Assembly: GCA_945788485.1 (NCBI GenBank)
Contig: CALZMB010000036.1
Span: 1 to 12,579, forward strand
DNA: 12,579 nucleotides
Reading direction: 5' to 3'
Source of the DNA: an uncultured bacterium
GTDB lineage: Bacteria > Bacteroidota > Bacteroidia > Bacteroidales > Bacteroidaceae
Shown here: one piece after another, positions 6,131-12,579 of the stretch
How positions within the stretch are numbered: position 1 is the stretch's first letter
How the letters are laid out: the number at the start of each line of letters is the position of its first letter
Notes under the pieces: model-generated
What the model saw: the letters and a program-made list of their open reading frames with translations, nothing else
Database searches by the model: none
What the model was told of the DNA's origin: nothing
Position numbers and translations under genes: made by a program

Positions 6131-6161
6131 CAAAGTTACAACTTTTTATTTATTGTGCAAA
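6131..6161 (-). promoter_or_regulatory. Bacteroidetes-type promoter for lipoprotein, relA-like and nspC genes
   Basis: On the - strand, TTTG (6161-6158) and TAACTTTG (6138-6131) are separated by 19 nt, a perfect consensus. A run of eight T just upstream (6179-6172 on the - strand) could act as an UP-like element. Transcription would start near 6124, giving about 100 nt of leader before the lipoprotein ATG. Confidence 0.82.
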
Positions 6162-6237
6162 CTTTCATCCGAAAAAAAATCAGTCTCAACCCTTATTTCT
6201 TTCACCAAAGGCAGACGCTGAGCGGCAAAACGCAGCA

Positions 6238-9138
6238 TCATTCCGTCTTTCGCATATATCGTCCGGGACAATCGGTGTAGAGGAAGACTGCAAGGACGAG
6301 CGAGAAGAGCATCAGGACGAGAGTGTTGAAACACAAGGTGGGAATATCTGCCGAGCCTACCACTTTCACCGGGCTGTAGAACGGCGCACGTCCGTTGCGG
6401 CTCTGCGGCGTGAGGAAGACGAAACCGACTCTCGGCACGATGTGGCCGTCAACGACATCATGCGTGTGTTTGCTGTCGGCAGCGACGAGGATATTCTCAA
6501 GTTGCAGGTTGTAATGGTCGCGCTTCAGCTGGCGGTAGGCTTCACTTGACATTGTACGCAGACGTTGTGTCACGATGCGGTCTTCGGCAAGAGTGGCTTT
6601 GTTGCCACGCTCGGCAAGCACGGATTCTGCTTCGTCGGTGTAGCGGCGCAGCGAGGCGTAGTCGTAGTTGCCGCTGTAGGGCGGCATGCCGCAGAAAGCC
6701 GTGAGACGGGGAAGGGATTTCTTTATCACATCGAGATGTACGGACGAAGGCGAGGTGCCCTGTTCCTGCTCGGTGTGCATAGTCTCCAACTGCGACTGGA
6801 GCTCGTAGAGGTAAGCCATGCGATAGTATTGCGTCTCGTATTTCTCCTTCTGCGCTTCAAACAGCGGAGCCTCGTAGGCGTTGTCCTTGAACTGAGTCAC
6901 AGCAAGCGCCTCGTATGCCCAGCGCGAGGGTATGACATCGCCGATAACCGGGACATTGCCCGTCGTGCTGCGGGGAGTGAGGTCTGAGAAGTTTACGACA
7001 AGGCCGCAGAGCAGTATCTGCGGGATGAGAAGGATGGGGATGGTGATGTATATCGCGACAACGGAGTTGAGACACTGTGACAGCAACAGCCCGATGAGAG
7101 ACGAGAGAAACGCAACGAGGAAAAGGATAGCCCACCAGACGTGGAGCAGGTCGGTGACACCCATGATGCTATTTCCGACAACGACGAAGAGCAAAGTCTG
7201 AAGCATAGTGACGCCCGCCATATAGAATATCTTGGACGAGATGTAGCTCTTGTAGCTCAGGTCGAGGAATTTCTCTCGCTTCAGAAGCAGGCGGTCCTTG
7301 ATAATCTCTTCTGCAGAACCGCTCATGCCGAGAAAGATGGCAACGATGACTGCCATGAAGAGATAGCTGACAAGATTCTTGTTGTCCATCACGGTGTAGC
7401 CTTCCTGAGGGGAATAATGTGTCAGCAGGGCGCACACCGCTGCAAGGACAGGTGCCTGAAGAAGCGTGATGAGGATATACTGCAGATTGCTCTTCTTTGA
7501 CCATGCGTTGCGCTGGAGGAAGATGGCAAACTGTTTCAGGACACCGGGCTTGCGCTGCGACGTCTCAGGGATGGCTGTCTCTGCCACCGGGGCAAAGCGC
7601 GGCTGGTGCTCGATATACATCTTATGCCACTCCTGCGGCGACACCTTGCGCTCCTCTGAAAGCTTGCCGCTGCCGTCAAGCGCTTTCTCGTCGATGATGT
7701 TCAGAACGACCTCTGGATTGACATTGCCGCATGTGGGACAGGTTGAGGAATCGGAGTCGGCGTAGTTCGCTGCCGTCTTGAAGTATGTAATAGCCTCGAT
7801 GGGATTGCCGTCGAAAACAGGATAGCCGCCCTTGTCGAGAAGCCACAGGCGGTCGAAGAGTTTATATACATCGCTCGAAGGCTGGTGGATATTCACCACG
7901 ATGAGCTTGCCCTTGTACGTCTGCTCTTTCAACAGGTTGACGACTTTCTCTGTGTCGGAGGACGAGAGGCCGGAAGTAGGCTCGTCGAGAAAGAGCACAA
8001 CGGGCTCGCGGATGAGCTCAAGGGCGATGTTCAGACGTTTGCGCTGGCCGCCGGAAATGGTCTTCTCCAATGGCGAGCCAACCTTCAGGTCGCGCGTCTG
8101 CAACAAGTCGAGCTGGCGAAGCATCTCTGTCACACGCTGCTCAAGAAATGAGGCGGGCATGCCTTCGAAACACAGGCGTGCCGTGAAATAGAGGTTCTCG
8201 TAAACCGTCAGCTCTTCTATCAGAAGGTCGTCTTGCGGAACGAAGCCTATGAGCGACTTTGTCGATGGCTCGTCGATGCTGTGGCCGTTGATGGTGATAG
8301 TGCCGCTTTGAGGCTTCAACGTGCCGTTGAGAAGAGAGAGAAGCGTTGTCTTGCCGGTGCCGGAACCGCCCATAATGGCAAGCAACTGGCCGCTGCTGAG
8401 ATCGAACGAAAGGTCGTGCATGCCGTTGTCGCTGCCTGGAAAACGGAAATTGATGTCACGGCCGCAGAACGAGATGCTCTCGTAGGGCGTCTCATTCGCG
8501 TAATAGCGGAATGCTGTTGAATAGTAGATGCGCAGTCCCGACTTCACAACCTTCAGCACACCGCTTTGACTCCAAGTCTGATACATGCCGTCCTGCACCG
8601 GGACATCATCCATCAGCACGGTCTCCGTGCCATGATAGGTGAAGATGAGCTTGTTGAAAGACGTCAGCCACAACACTGTGAGGAAGCCTTCGAGATTCTC
8701 ATAATGCTGGATGCTGACATGCTCTGACGGACTGTTCTCGATGAAATGACAGAAATCTTCATACAGGCTGTCGGAAATGCCGAACTGTTTCTGAACGCTG
8801 CGGAACACATAATCCTCACTGTCGAAATCATGTCCGCGCTCCGTGCAGAACTCCATGAGGCGCAGAAGGATGAGATGCTGTTCTTCGCGGCGGAGCTGGC
8901 CGACAAAGTTCTCGCAGATGCCATGGATAATGGAATCCTTGTCAAGATCGGGCGAAAGGCTGTACAACTCGCGCAGCTCTTCGTACAAATCGATATACAC
9001 CGACACGTTGCGGATGCCGAAATGACGGCTGAGATAGCTGCTCAACGTCGTGGTGGAGTATGTGATGTCAACATTCTTCGTCGCCCCGAAGAGTGCAAAG
9101 AGGTTTGTAAGGCCTGAGAGAATTACGTCTGTTACCAT
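6238..9138 (-). CDS. ABC-2 type transporter, fused ATPase and permease (ABCG-like), with TerB-like N-terminal domain
   Basis: The 966-residue inner-membrane protein combines four regions. Residues about 50-135 are helical and resemble a TerB-type domain; 142-215 look beta-rich. The ATPase spans about 225-455 with Walker A GGSGTGKT (257-264), Q-loop PQDD (301-304), signature ISGGQRKR (361-368), Walker B VVLFLDEP (380-387) and switch H418. A CPTCGNVNPE motif (467-476) may bind zinc. An ABC-2 permease follows with about six membrane segments: 553-571, 587-606, 634-656, 666-688, 692-714 and 935-954. A hydrophilic loop of about 220 residues lies between the last two and would face the periplasm. 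The order ATPase-permease is that of ABCG/White half-transporters, which act as dimers. The substrate cannot be read from sequence. ATG at 9138 is chosen over an upstream TTG at 9204, which would add 22 residues. No clear promoter is seen, but a strong terminator separates it from the upstream genes. Confidence 0.93.
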   Translation of the reverse strand: MVTDVILSGLTNLFALFGATKNVDITYSTTTLSSYLSRHFGIRNVSVYIDLYEELRELYSLSPDLDKDSIIHGICENFVGQLRREEQHLILLRLMEFCTERGHDFDSEDYVFRSVQKQFGISDSLYEDFCHFIENSPSEHVSIQHYENLEGFLTVLWLTSFNKLIFTYHGTETVLMDDVPVQDGMYQTWSQSGVLKVVKSGLRIYYSTAFRYYANETPYESISFCGRDINFRFPGSDNGMHDLSFDLSSGQLLAIMGGSGTGKTTLLSLLNGTLKPQSGTITINGHSIDEPSTKSLIGFVPQDDLLIEELTVYENLYFTARLCFEGMPASFLEQRVTEMLRQLDLLQTRDLKVGSPLEKTISGGQRKRLNIALELIREPVVLFLDEPTSGLSSSDTEKVVNLLKEQTYKGKLIVVNIHQPSSDVYKLFDRLWLLDKGGYPVFDGNPIEAITYFKTAANYADSDSSTCPTCGNVNPEVVLNIIDEKALDGSGKLSEERKVSPQEWHKMYIEHQPRFAPVAETAIPETSQRKPGVLKQFAIFLQRNAWSKKSNLQYILITLLQAPVLAAVCALLTHYSPQEGYTVMDNKNLVSYLFMAVIVAIFLGMSGSAEEIIKDRLLLKREKFLDLSYKSYISSKIFYMAGVTMLQTLLFVVVGNSIMGVTDLLHVWWAILFLVAFLSSLIGLLLSQCLNSVVAIYITIPILLIPQILLCGLVVNFSDLTPRSTTGNVPVIGDVIPSRWAYEALAVTQFKDNAYEAPLFEAQKEKYETQYYRMAYLYELQSQLETMHTEQEQGTSPSSVHLDVIKKSLPRLTAFCGMPPYSGNYDYASLRRYTDEAESVLAERGNKATLAEDRIVTQRLRTMSSEAYRQLKRDHYNLQLENILVAADSKHTHDVVDGHIVPRVGFVFLTPQSRNGRAPFYSPVKVVGSADIPTLCFNTLVLMLFSLVLAVFLYTDCPGRYMRKTE

Positions 9139-9207
9139 GGCAGATGAAATAAGAATGGTTTGGCGGATAGAACAGTATGGGCGTGACGGAAACCGAGAAC
9201 CCAAGCC

Positions 9208-9236
9208 TCTGCTGACAACAGACGGCTATCAGCAGA
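9208..9236. repeat. Inverted repeat in the leader of the ABC transporter gene
   Basis: TCTGCTGA (9208-9215) and TCAGCAGA (9229-9236) are perfect 8-bp complements around a 13-nt loop. The structure lies between the terminator at 9246-9298 and the ABC transporter start at 9138, so it could be a leader hairpin or a dyad operator. No regulator can be named. Confidence 0.5.
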
Positions 9237-9240
9237 AAAC

Positions 9241-9298
9241 AAAAAGCCAGCCGTCGCTCCCCTCCATAGCACTATGCTGTGGAAAAGCGTCGGCTGGC
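9241..9298 (-). terminator. Intrinsic terminator after the HATPase gene
   Basis: On the - strand, 9298-9286 pairs with 9258-9246 over 13 positions with one T-T mismatch (GCCAGCCG.CGCT type). An inner stem, CCACAGCA with TGCTATGG, caps it. The stem is followed by TTTTTGTTTT. This ends the STAS-HATPase transcript 14 nt after the HATPase stop and separates it from the ABC transporter. Confidence 0.9.
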
Positions 9299-9311
9299 AA
9301 CGTGTGTTATG

Positions 9312-9731
9312 TCATTTGTTAAGTTTGTACCGCATGAGGAGAATGTTTTTGTCGTCGTTCCGACGATAGCTCACATCAGACATTATCTGGCTGACAAGGA
9401 AGATGCCAAGGCCTCCGATGGGACGCTCTGAAGCATCAAGCGTGACATCTGGTTGCTCGGCAAGTGTAGGGTCGAACGGGACGCCGTCGTCTTCGAGCAC
9501 AAAAACCAGCTCTTCACTATTCTCGGAACACTGCACCTCAAGCCGCACCGGACGACCGGTTTCTCCCGGATAGGCATAGTGCATAACATTTACCACTGCC
9601 TCTTCGAGAGCCAGATTGAGCTGGAAGACATCGCCGGGAGCCAGACTGAGCTGCTCGCCTATGCCTTCAACCCATTCGGCCAGCAGGGAGACCTCGCTGA
9701 CATCGTTATGCAACAGGAGTGTCTGAGTCAT
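9312..9731 (-). CDS. RsbW/SpoIIAB-like anti-sigma serine kinase (HATPase_c_2)
   Basis: The 139-residue protein is a GHKL-fold ATPase of the anti-sigma serine kinase type. Such proteins bind and phosphorylate a STAS antagonist and release or hold a third partner. Its N-box is NLALEEAVVNVMHYAY (39-54, with E43/E44 and N48), G1 is EDDGVPFDP (80-88) and G2 is GGLGIFLV (106-113), all intact. Length is typical for RsbW. It is encoded 27 nt downstream of the STAS gene, so the pair is an operon and its products are likely cognate. Bacteroidetes have no SigB-type sigma factor that I know of, and none is in the window. The output partner is therefore unknown, and a PP2C phosphatase that would reset the switch must be elsewhere. 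Confidence 0.92.
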   Translation of the reverse strand: MTQTLLLHNDVSEVSLLAEWVEGIGEQLSLAPGDVFQLNLALEEAVVNVMHYAYPGETGRPVRLEVQCSENSEELVFVLEDDGVPFDPTLAEQPDVTLDASERPIGGLGIFLVSQIMSDVSYRRNDDKNILLMRYKLNK

Positions 9732-9758
9732 TTCTGATTCGCTTTTCGGAAAAAATGA

Positions 9759-10061
9759 TTACGCAAACTTGAAGAGAGAGTGGAAGCCGGTTATTGTGAA
9801 CACCTGCTTTATGTCGTCAGACACTCCTGTTATCGTGACATCACCTCCCTTTGCAATTGTTGCTTTGCGAAGCGAAAGGAAAAGGCGCAAGCCTGACGAT
9901 GAAATGAACTCCAACGCCGTACAATCCAATATGATGTGCTTGTCGGCATTATCCATCAGGGGCTCGATGTCGGTTGCGAATTGCTGAGCTGCCGCCGTGT
10001 CGAGGCGTCCGACAAGAGTGGCGGTCAGCTGAGCGTCTGTCTGTTGAATTGTGACTGTCAT
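9759..10061 (-). CDS. STAS-domain anti-sigma factor antagonist (SpoIIAA/RsbV-like)
   Basis: The 100-residue protein is a single STAS domain covering the full length. It starts MTVTIQQTDAQLTATLVGRLD and contains the conserved HIILDCTALEFISSSGLRLF segment (42-61). The phosphorylatable serine of this family lies in the SSSG stretch (54-57), most likely S55 by comparison with DSSG of SpoIIAA. When unphosphorylated it would bind the HATPase partner encoded just downstream. ATG at 10061 gives the usual family N-terminus. It is the first gene of the two-gene module and lies 94 nt after udk, so it may have its own promoter, though none matches the consensus well. Confidence 0.92.
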   Translation of the reverse strand: MTVTIQQTDAQLTATLVGRLDTAAAQQFATDIEPLMDNADKHIILDCTALEFISSSGLRLFLSLRKATIAKGGDVTITGVSDDIKQVFTITGFHSLFKFA

Positions 10062-10108
10062 AATATTATGCTTATGTTTTGTATTGTTTTTGGATTTATA
10101 ATGGTTTC

Positions 10109-10124
10109 ACATATTTATATATGT
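10109..10124. promoter_or_regulatory. 16-bp palindrome upstream of the STAS gene
   Basis: ACATATTTATATATGT has perfect 6-bp arms (10109-10114 and 10119-10124) around TTAT. It lies 47 nt upstream of the STAS start codon, in the only sizeable gap between udk and the module. It could be an operator or simply AT-rich promoter DNA. Confidence 0.35.
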
Positions 10125-10155
10125 ATCGGGAAAGAGGGCATGCTCTGTATGCGAT

Positions 10156-10773
10156 TCATCCCTCAACACCGCAAAGCCGCTCTATGTATTTGCATACAAG
10201 GTCAATGCCCTGCTTGTTGTGGCCGCCCTCAGGAATTATGACATTGGCATATCGCTTCGACGGTTCGATAAACTGCTCGTGCATCGGTTTCAGAACCTTC
10301 ATGTAGCGATCCATAACCATAGTCACTGTCCTGCCACGGTCGATGGTGTCGCGCTGTATGTTGCGGATGAGACGGATGTCATCATCACAGTCAACGTATA
10401 TCTTCAGGTCCATCATCTCGCGCAAACGCCGGTTCACAAGAGCCATGATGCCTTCGACAATGATGACGGGATGAGGCTCTACATGAACCGTCTCCGGCAG
10501 ACGGTTGCTCAGAAGATAAGAGTAAGTCGGCTGTTCGATTGACTTCCCGTCGCGGAGCTCGCCTATGTGCTTTATCAGAAGCTTCCAGTCGAAAGCGTCT
10601 GGATGGTCGAAATTGATAGCCTTACGCTCTTCGTCACTCATGCCCGTTGTGTCATTGTAGTAAGAATCCTGTGGAACTACAGCCACATAGTTGGGGGGCA
10701 AAGCCTCCACAATCTTCTTTACGACTGTGGTCTTACCTGATCCGGTGCCGCCCGCTATGCCTATTATTGTCAT
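10156..10773 (-). CDS. udk: Uridine kinase
   Basis: The 205-residue cytosolic enzyme phosphorylates uridine and cytidine to UMP and CMP in pyrimidine salvage. It opens with the P-loop MTIIGIAGGTGSGKTT (Walker A GGTGSGKT, 8-15). PQDSYY (34-39), NFDHPDAFDW (54-63), the PTYSYLLSNR segment (82-91) and VIIVEGIMAL (103-112) are in the family order, followed by the RDTIDRGRT lid region (about 140-148). Length is that of typical bacterial Udk. ATG at 10773 is supported by the P-loop position. Upstream is a divergent region shared with rpmE2, carrying a TATTTTTG -7 element on this strand. Confidence 0.95.
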   Translation of the reverse strand: MTIIGIAGGTGSGKTTVVKKIVEALPPNYVAVVPQDSYYNDTTGMSDEERKAINFDHPDAFDWKLLIKHIGELRDGKSIEQPTYSYLLSNRLPETVHVEPHPVIIVEGIMALVNRRLREMMDLKIYVDCDDDIRLIRNIQRDTIDRGRTVTMVMDRYMKVLKPMHEQFIEPSKRYANVIIPEGGHNKQGIDLVCKYIERLCGVEG

Positions 10774-10874
10774 GCGTCTTGATGTATATAGTTATTTATG
10801 AATACGGTGGGAATACTATGCTGACAGTGACGGGAAATGCTGTTTCAAGGCTATTATGTCACATTTAGCGACTG

Positions 10875-10903
10875 CAAAAATAATAAAAGTTTGCGAGAAA
10901 CAA
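10875..10903 (-). promoter_or_regulatory. Probable promoter for udk
   Basis: On the - strand, TATTTTTG (10882-10875) matches TAnnTTTG. TTG (10903-10901) lies 18 nt upstream as a partial -33 element. The leader to the udk ATG would be about 95 nt. Weaker than the ssrA and rpmE2 promoters. Confidence 0.55.
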
Positions 10904-10920
10904 GAAAAAAAAGCAGAAAA

Positions 10921-10952
10921 TTTGGCAATTTCAAGAAAATGTTGTAATTTTG
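10921..10952 (+). promoter_or_regulatory. Bacteroidetes-type promoter for rpmE2
   Basis: TTTG (10921-10924) and TAATTTTG (10945-10952) are 20 nt apart, a perfect consensus. The start would be near 10959, with a leader of about 46 nt. It is divergent from, and 17 nt away from, the udk -33 element. Confidence 0.85.
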
Positions 10953-11005
10953 CATCCGCTTTATGCAATAATCGTATAAACCACTAAAAAAAAGAAGAAA
11001 ACAAA

Positions 11006-11257
11006 ATGAAGAAAGGAATCCATCCAGAGAACTATCGTCCGGTCGTGTTCAAGGATATGTCTAACGGCGATATGTTCCTCACTCGCTCTACTTGCAAAAC
11101 CAACGACACTGTTGAGTTTGAGGGCGAAACTTATCCTGTAGTGAAGATTGAAATCTCAAGTAGCTCACATCCATTCTACACTGGTAAGAGCAAACTCGTT
11201 GATACTGCAGGCCGCGTAGATCGCTTCATGAGCCGCTACGCAAAACTGAAGAAATGA
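11006..11257 (+). CDS. rpmE2: 50S ribosomal protein L31 type B
   Basis: The 83-residue protein begins MKKGIHPENYRPVVFKDMSNG, a clear type B L31 signature, and continues with TRSTCKTNDTVEFEGETYP and SSHPFYTGKSKLVDTAGRVDRF. The zinc-binding CxxC pairs of type A L31 are absent and only one cysteine (C30) is present, as expected of the zinc-independent form. L31 sits at the central protuberance of the large subunit and helps bridge the subunits. The gene has its own strong promoter, an A-rich start region and a structured 3' tail ending in an intrinsic terminator. Confidence 0.97.
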   Translation: MKKGIHPENYRPVVFKDMSNGDMFLTRSTCKTNDTVEFEGETYPVVKIEISSSSHPFYTGKSKLVDTAGRVDRFMSRYAKLKK

Positions 11258-11348
11258 TAATCGTAGCAGGTATCTGAACACAGATGCCAAAACGACAATA
11301 TCGGGCTTTCGCACATACGCAGTTGCATATACGTATGTCGCTAAGGGC
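11258..11348 (+). other. Structured 3' untranslated region of rpmE2
   Basis: Before the terminator the transcript can form a hairpin from GGTATCTG (11269-11276) and CAGATGCC (11281-11288) with an AACA tetraloop and one G-U pair. A second comes from ACATACG (11313-11319) and CGTATGT (11332-11338). This 90-nt stretch is longer than needed for termination and might be the body of a 3'-UTR-derived small RNA (inference). Confidence 0.5.
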
Positions 11349-11394
11349 AAAATCGAGACACTCAGGGTGAAAGCCATGAATGTCTCGATTTTTT
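11349..11394 (+). terminator. Intrinsic terminator after rpmE2
   Basis: AAAATCGAGACA (11349-11360) pairs perfectly with TGTCTCGATTTT (11381-11392), giving a 12-bp stem with a 20-nt loop and a T-run through 11394. It separates rpmE2 from the TonB receptor gene. Confidence 0.92.
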
Positions 11395-11567
11395 ATTGCT
11401 CGACAACATGACGACGAAAGGGACAGAGACGCACAAAAGCAGACAATGAGCAAACACAATATTTTCAAAGAGGATGCGTTATATTATATGGGGTCAAGAC
11501 AAAATGGCTCGACACGCTTCTCTGTCAGAACGCCTAAAAGGACAACACACGCTTCAACAATCACGAA
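11395..11567 (+). other. Upstream region of the TonB receptor gene
   Basis: This 173-nt gap should hold the receptor's promoter. I find no good TAnnTTTG match; the AT-rich stretch near 11479-11490 (GTTATATTATATG) is the best place for a divergent -7 element. A 41-codon reading frame (ATG at 11446, stop 11569-11571) overlaps the receptor start as ATGA, but its composition gives no sign that it is a real protein. Confidence 0.4.
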
Positions 11568-12579
11568 ATGAACAGATTCCTAATCTCCATACTCATACTT
11601 TTCGCGTCAGCAGATTCGATTCTCGCACAGACATTCACACTGTCGGGCAAGGTCACTGACGACGACGGCAATGCCCTCGAAATGGCAACTGTCACTGTAC
11701 TCTCGCAGATGAAAGTGGCGTTCACCAACCTGAAGGGAGAATACACACTATCGGCCGCCACTGCTGACAGCGTGGTGGTCAGATTCTCCATGGTGGGATT
11801 CAAGACGAAAACAAGAGTGCTGAGAAACCCGAAAGGAAAACTCGCGTTGCAAATACAGATGCAGAGCGACAACAAACTTGAGGAAGTGGTGGTCGTAGAG
11901 AAGAAAAGACAGACATCAGGAACAGAGCAGCTGTCGAGAGAAGACCTCATCGCTGTCAAGCGAAGCGCATCAGCTACGGGAAACGCCGTAGAGGATATGA
12001 TACAGACACAAGCCGGAGTGTCAACCCATTCCGAGCTTTCGTCACAATACAACGTGCGAGGCGGAGCTTTTGACGAGAACTCCGTATATATCAACAATGT
12101 GGATGTATATAGACCATTCCTCGTAAGAAGCGGACAACAGGAAGGACTGTCGGTCATCAACCCGGACATGGTTGAAGCGGTAAGTTTCTCTACCGGAGGC
12201 TTCGAAGCTAAATACGGAGACAAGATGTCATCAGCCCTGGACATCACATATCGCAGACCGGCAGCATTTGAGGCTACGGCATCAGCAAGCCTGCTGGGCG
12301 CTTCAGCATACGTCGGCATAGCCGGGAAGAAACTGTCATGGAGCAACGGCTTACGATACAAGACAACACGGAACCTGCTCGGCTCGCTCGATACTAAAGG
12401 AGAATACTCTCCAAATTTCCTCGACTACCAGACCTTCCTCGTCTTCTCTCCCAACAAACGATGGGAGTTCAGCCTGCTCGGAAACATTTCGGAGAACCAC
12501 TACAACTTCACACCGTCAGACAGGGAGACGACATTCGGCACACAAGAGAACGTGAAAGCATTCCGCGTATATTTCGACG
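11568..12579 (+). CDS. TonB-dependent receptor, N-terminal part (cut by window end)
   Basis: The frame from ATG 11568 stays open to the window edge, giving 337 residues. It starts with a signal peptide (MNRFLISILILFASADSILA, cleavage near 20/21). A CarboxypepD_reg-like domain follows (about 22-105: LSGKVTDDDGNALEMATVTV, NLKGEYTLSA, VGFKTKT), then the plug domain (about 120-227: NAVEDMIQTQAGVSTHSELS, QYNVRGGAFDENSVYINNVD, FSTGGFEAKYGDKMSSALDI), and the first beta-barrel strands. These receptors take up ligands across the outer membrane using TonB energy. No SusD-like partner can be seen because the gene runs off the window. The substrate is unknown. A long open frame on the opposite strand at 11561-12361 is a shadow of this gene. 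Confidence 0.94.
   Translation, partial: MNRFLISILILFASADSILAQTFTLSGKVTDDDGNALEMATVTVLSQMKVAFTNLKGEYTLSAATADSVVVRFSMVGFKTKTRVLRNPKGKLALQIQMQSDNKLEEVVVVEKKRQTSGTEQLSREDLIAVKRSASATGNAVEDMIQTQAGVSTHSELSSQYNVRGGAFDENSVYINNVDVYRPFLVRSGQQEGLSVINPDMVEAVSFSTGGFEAKYGDKMSSALDITYRRPAAFEATASASLLGASAYVGIAGKKLSWSNGLRYKTTRNLLGSLDTKGEYSPNFLDYQTFLVFSPNKRWEFSLLGNISENHYNFTPSDRETTFGTQENVKAFRVYFD

Noticed and set aside
6172..6237. Possible terminator after the ABC transporter gene (T8 run on the - strand)
   Set aside because: The run is about 40 nt from the only small stem (near 6218-6237) and has no hairpin directly before it; it fits better as AT-rich DNA upstream of the lipoprotein promoter.
11561..12361. 266-codon - strand reading frame
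   Set aside because: It mirrors the TonB receptor on the + strand, which has a signal peptide, a CarboxypepD_reg-like domain and a plug domain. The receptor only looks absent because it has no stop in the window.

Overview
The window looks like a chromosomal segment from a Bacteroidales bacterium, most like Prevotella or a relative. Several promoters fit the Bacteroidetes sigma-ABfr form (TTTG, 18-20 nt, TAnnTTTG), Shine-Dalgarno sites are mostly absent, the tmRNA tag reads GETRYALAA, and a CarboxypepD_reg-type TonB receptor and a carboxynorspermidine-type polyamine pathway are present. Most genes are moderately GC-rich; the partial gene at the left edge is clearly more AT-rich.

Layout, left to right. 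Positions 1-345 hold the 3' end of a gene with a winged-helix C-terminus and a repeated Leu-Ser-Gly linker. A consensus promoter then drives ssrA (tmRNA, 590-987). On the + strand follow carboxynorspermidine/carboxyspermidine dehydrogenase (TTG start) and a LUD-domain protein. A very long perfect hairpin (3042-3117) separates these from a convergent - strand block: nspC (carboxynorspermidine decarboxylase), a RelA/SpoT-type synthetase lacking hydrolase and regulatory domains, and a lipoprotein of unknown function. One consensus promoter upstream of the lipoprotein probably serves all three. Still on the - strand are a large ABCG-like ABC-2 transporter with a TerB-like N-terminus, a two-gene partner-switching module (STAS antagonist and HATPase/RsbW-like kinase) ending in a strong terminator, and udk (uridine kinase). 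A divergent promoter region separates udk from rpmE2 (ribosomal protein L31 type B, + strand), which has a structured 3' tail and terminator. The right edge is the first 337 codons of a TonB-dependent receptor, open to the window end.

How the genes fit together: the dehydrogenase and NspC form a complete two-step route from a diamine plus aspartate semialdehyde to spermidine or norspermidine, encoded in two converging transcription units. NspC probably shares a transcript with an alarmone synthetase and a lipoprotein, which would put growth control and polyamine synthesis in one unit. The tmRNA, L31 and uridine kinase are core translation and nucleotide genes. The STAS/HATPase pair is a partner switch with no sigma factor visible nearby. 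I see no CRISPR array, transposase, integrase or complete mobile element. The window is mainly core genome, with several regulatory structures and the unusual RelA/SpoT protein as the points of interest.
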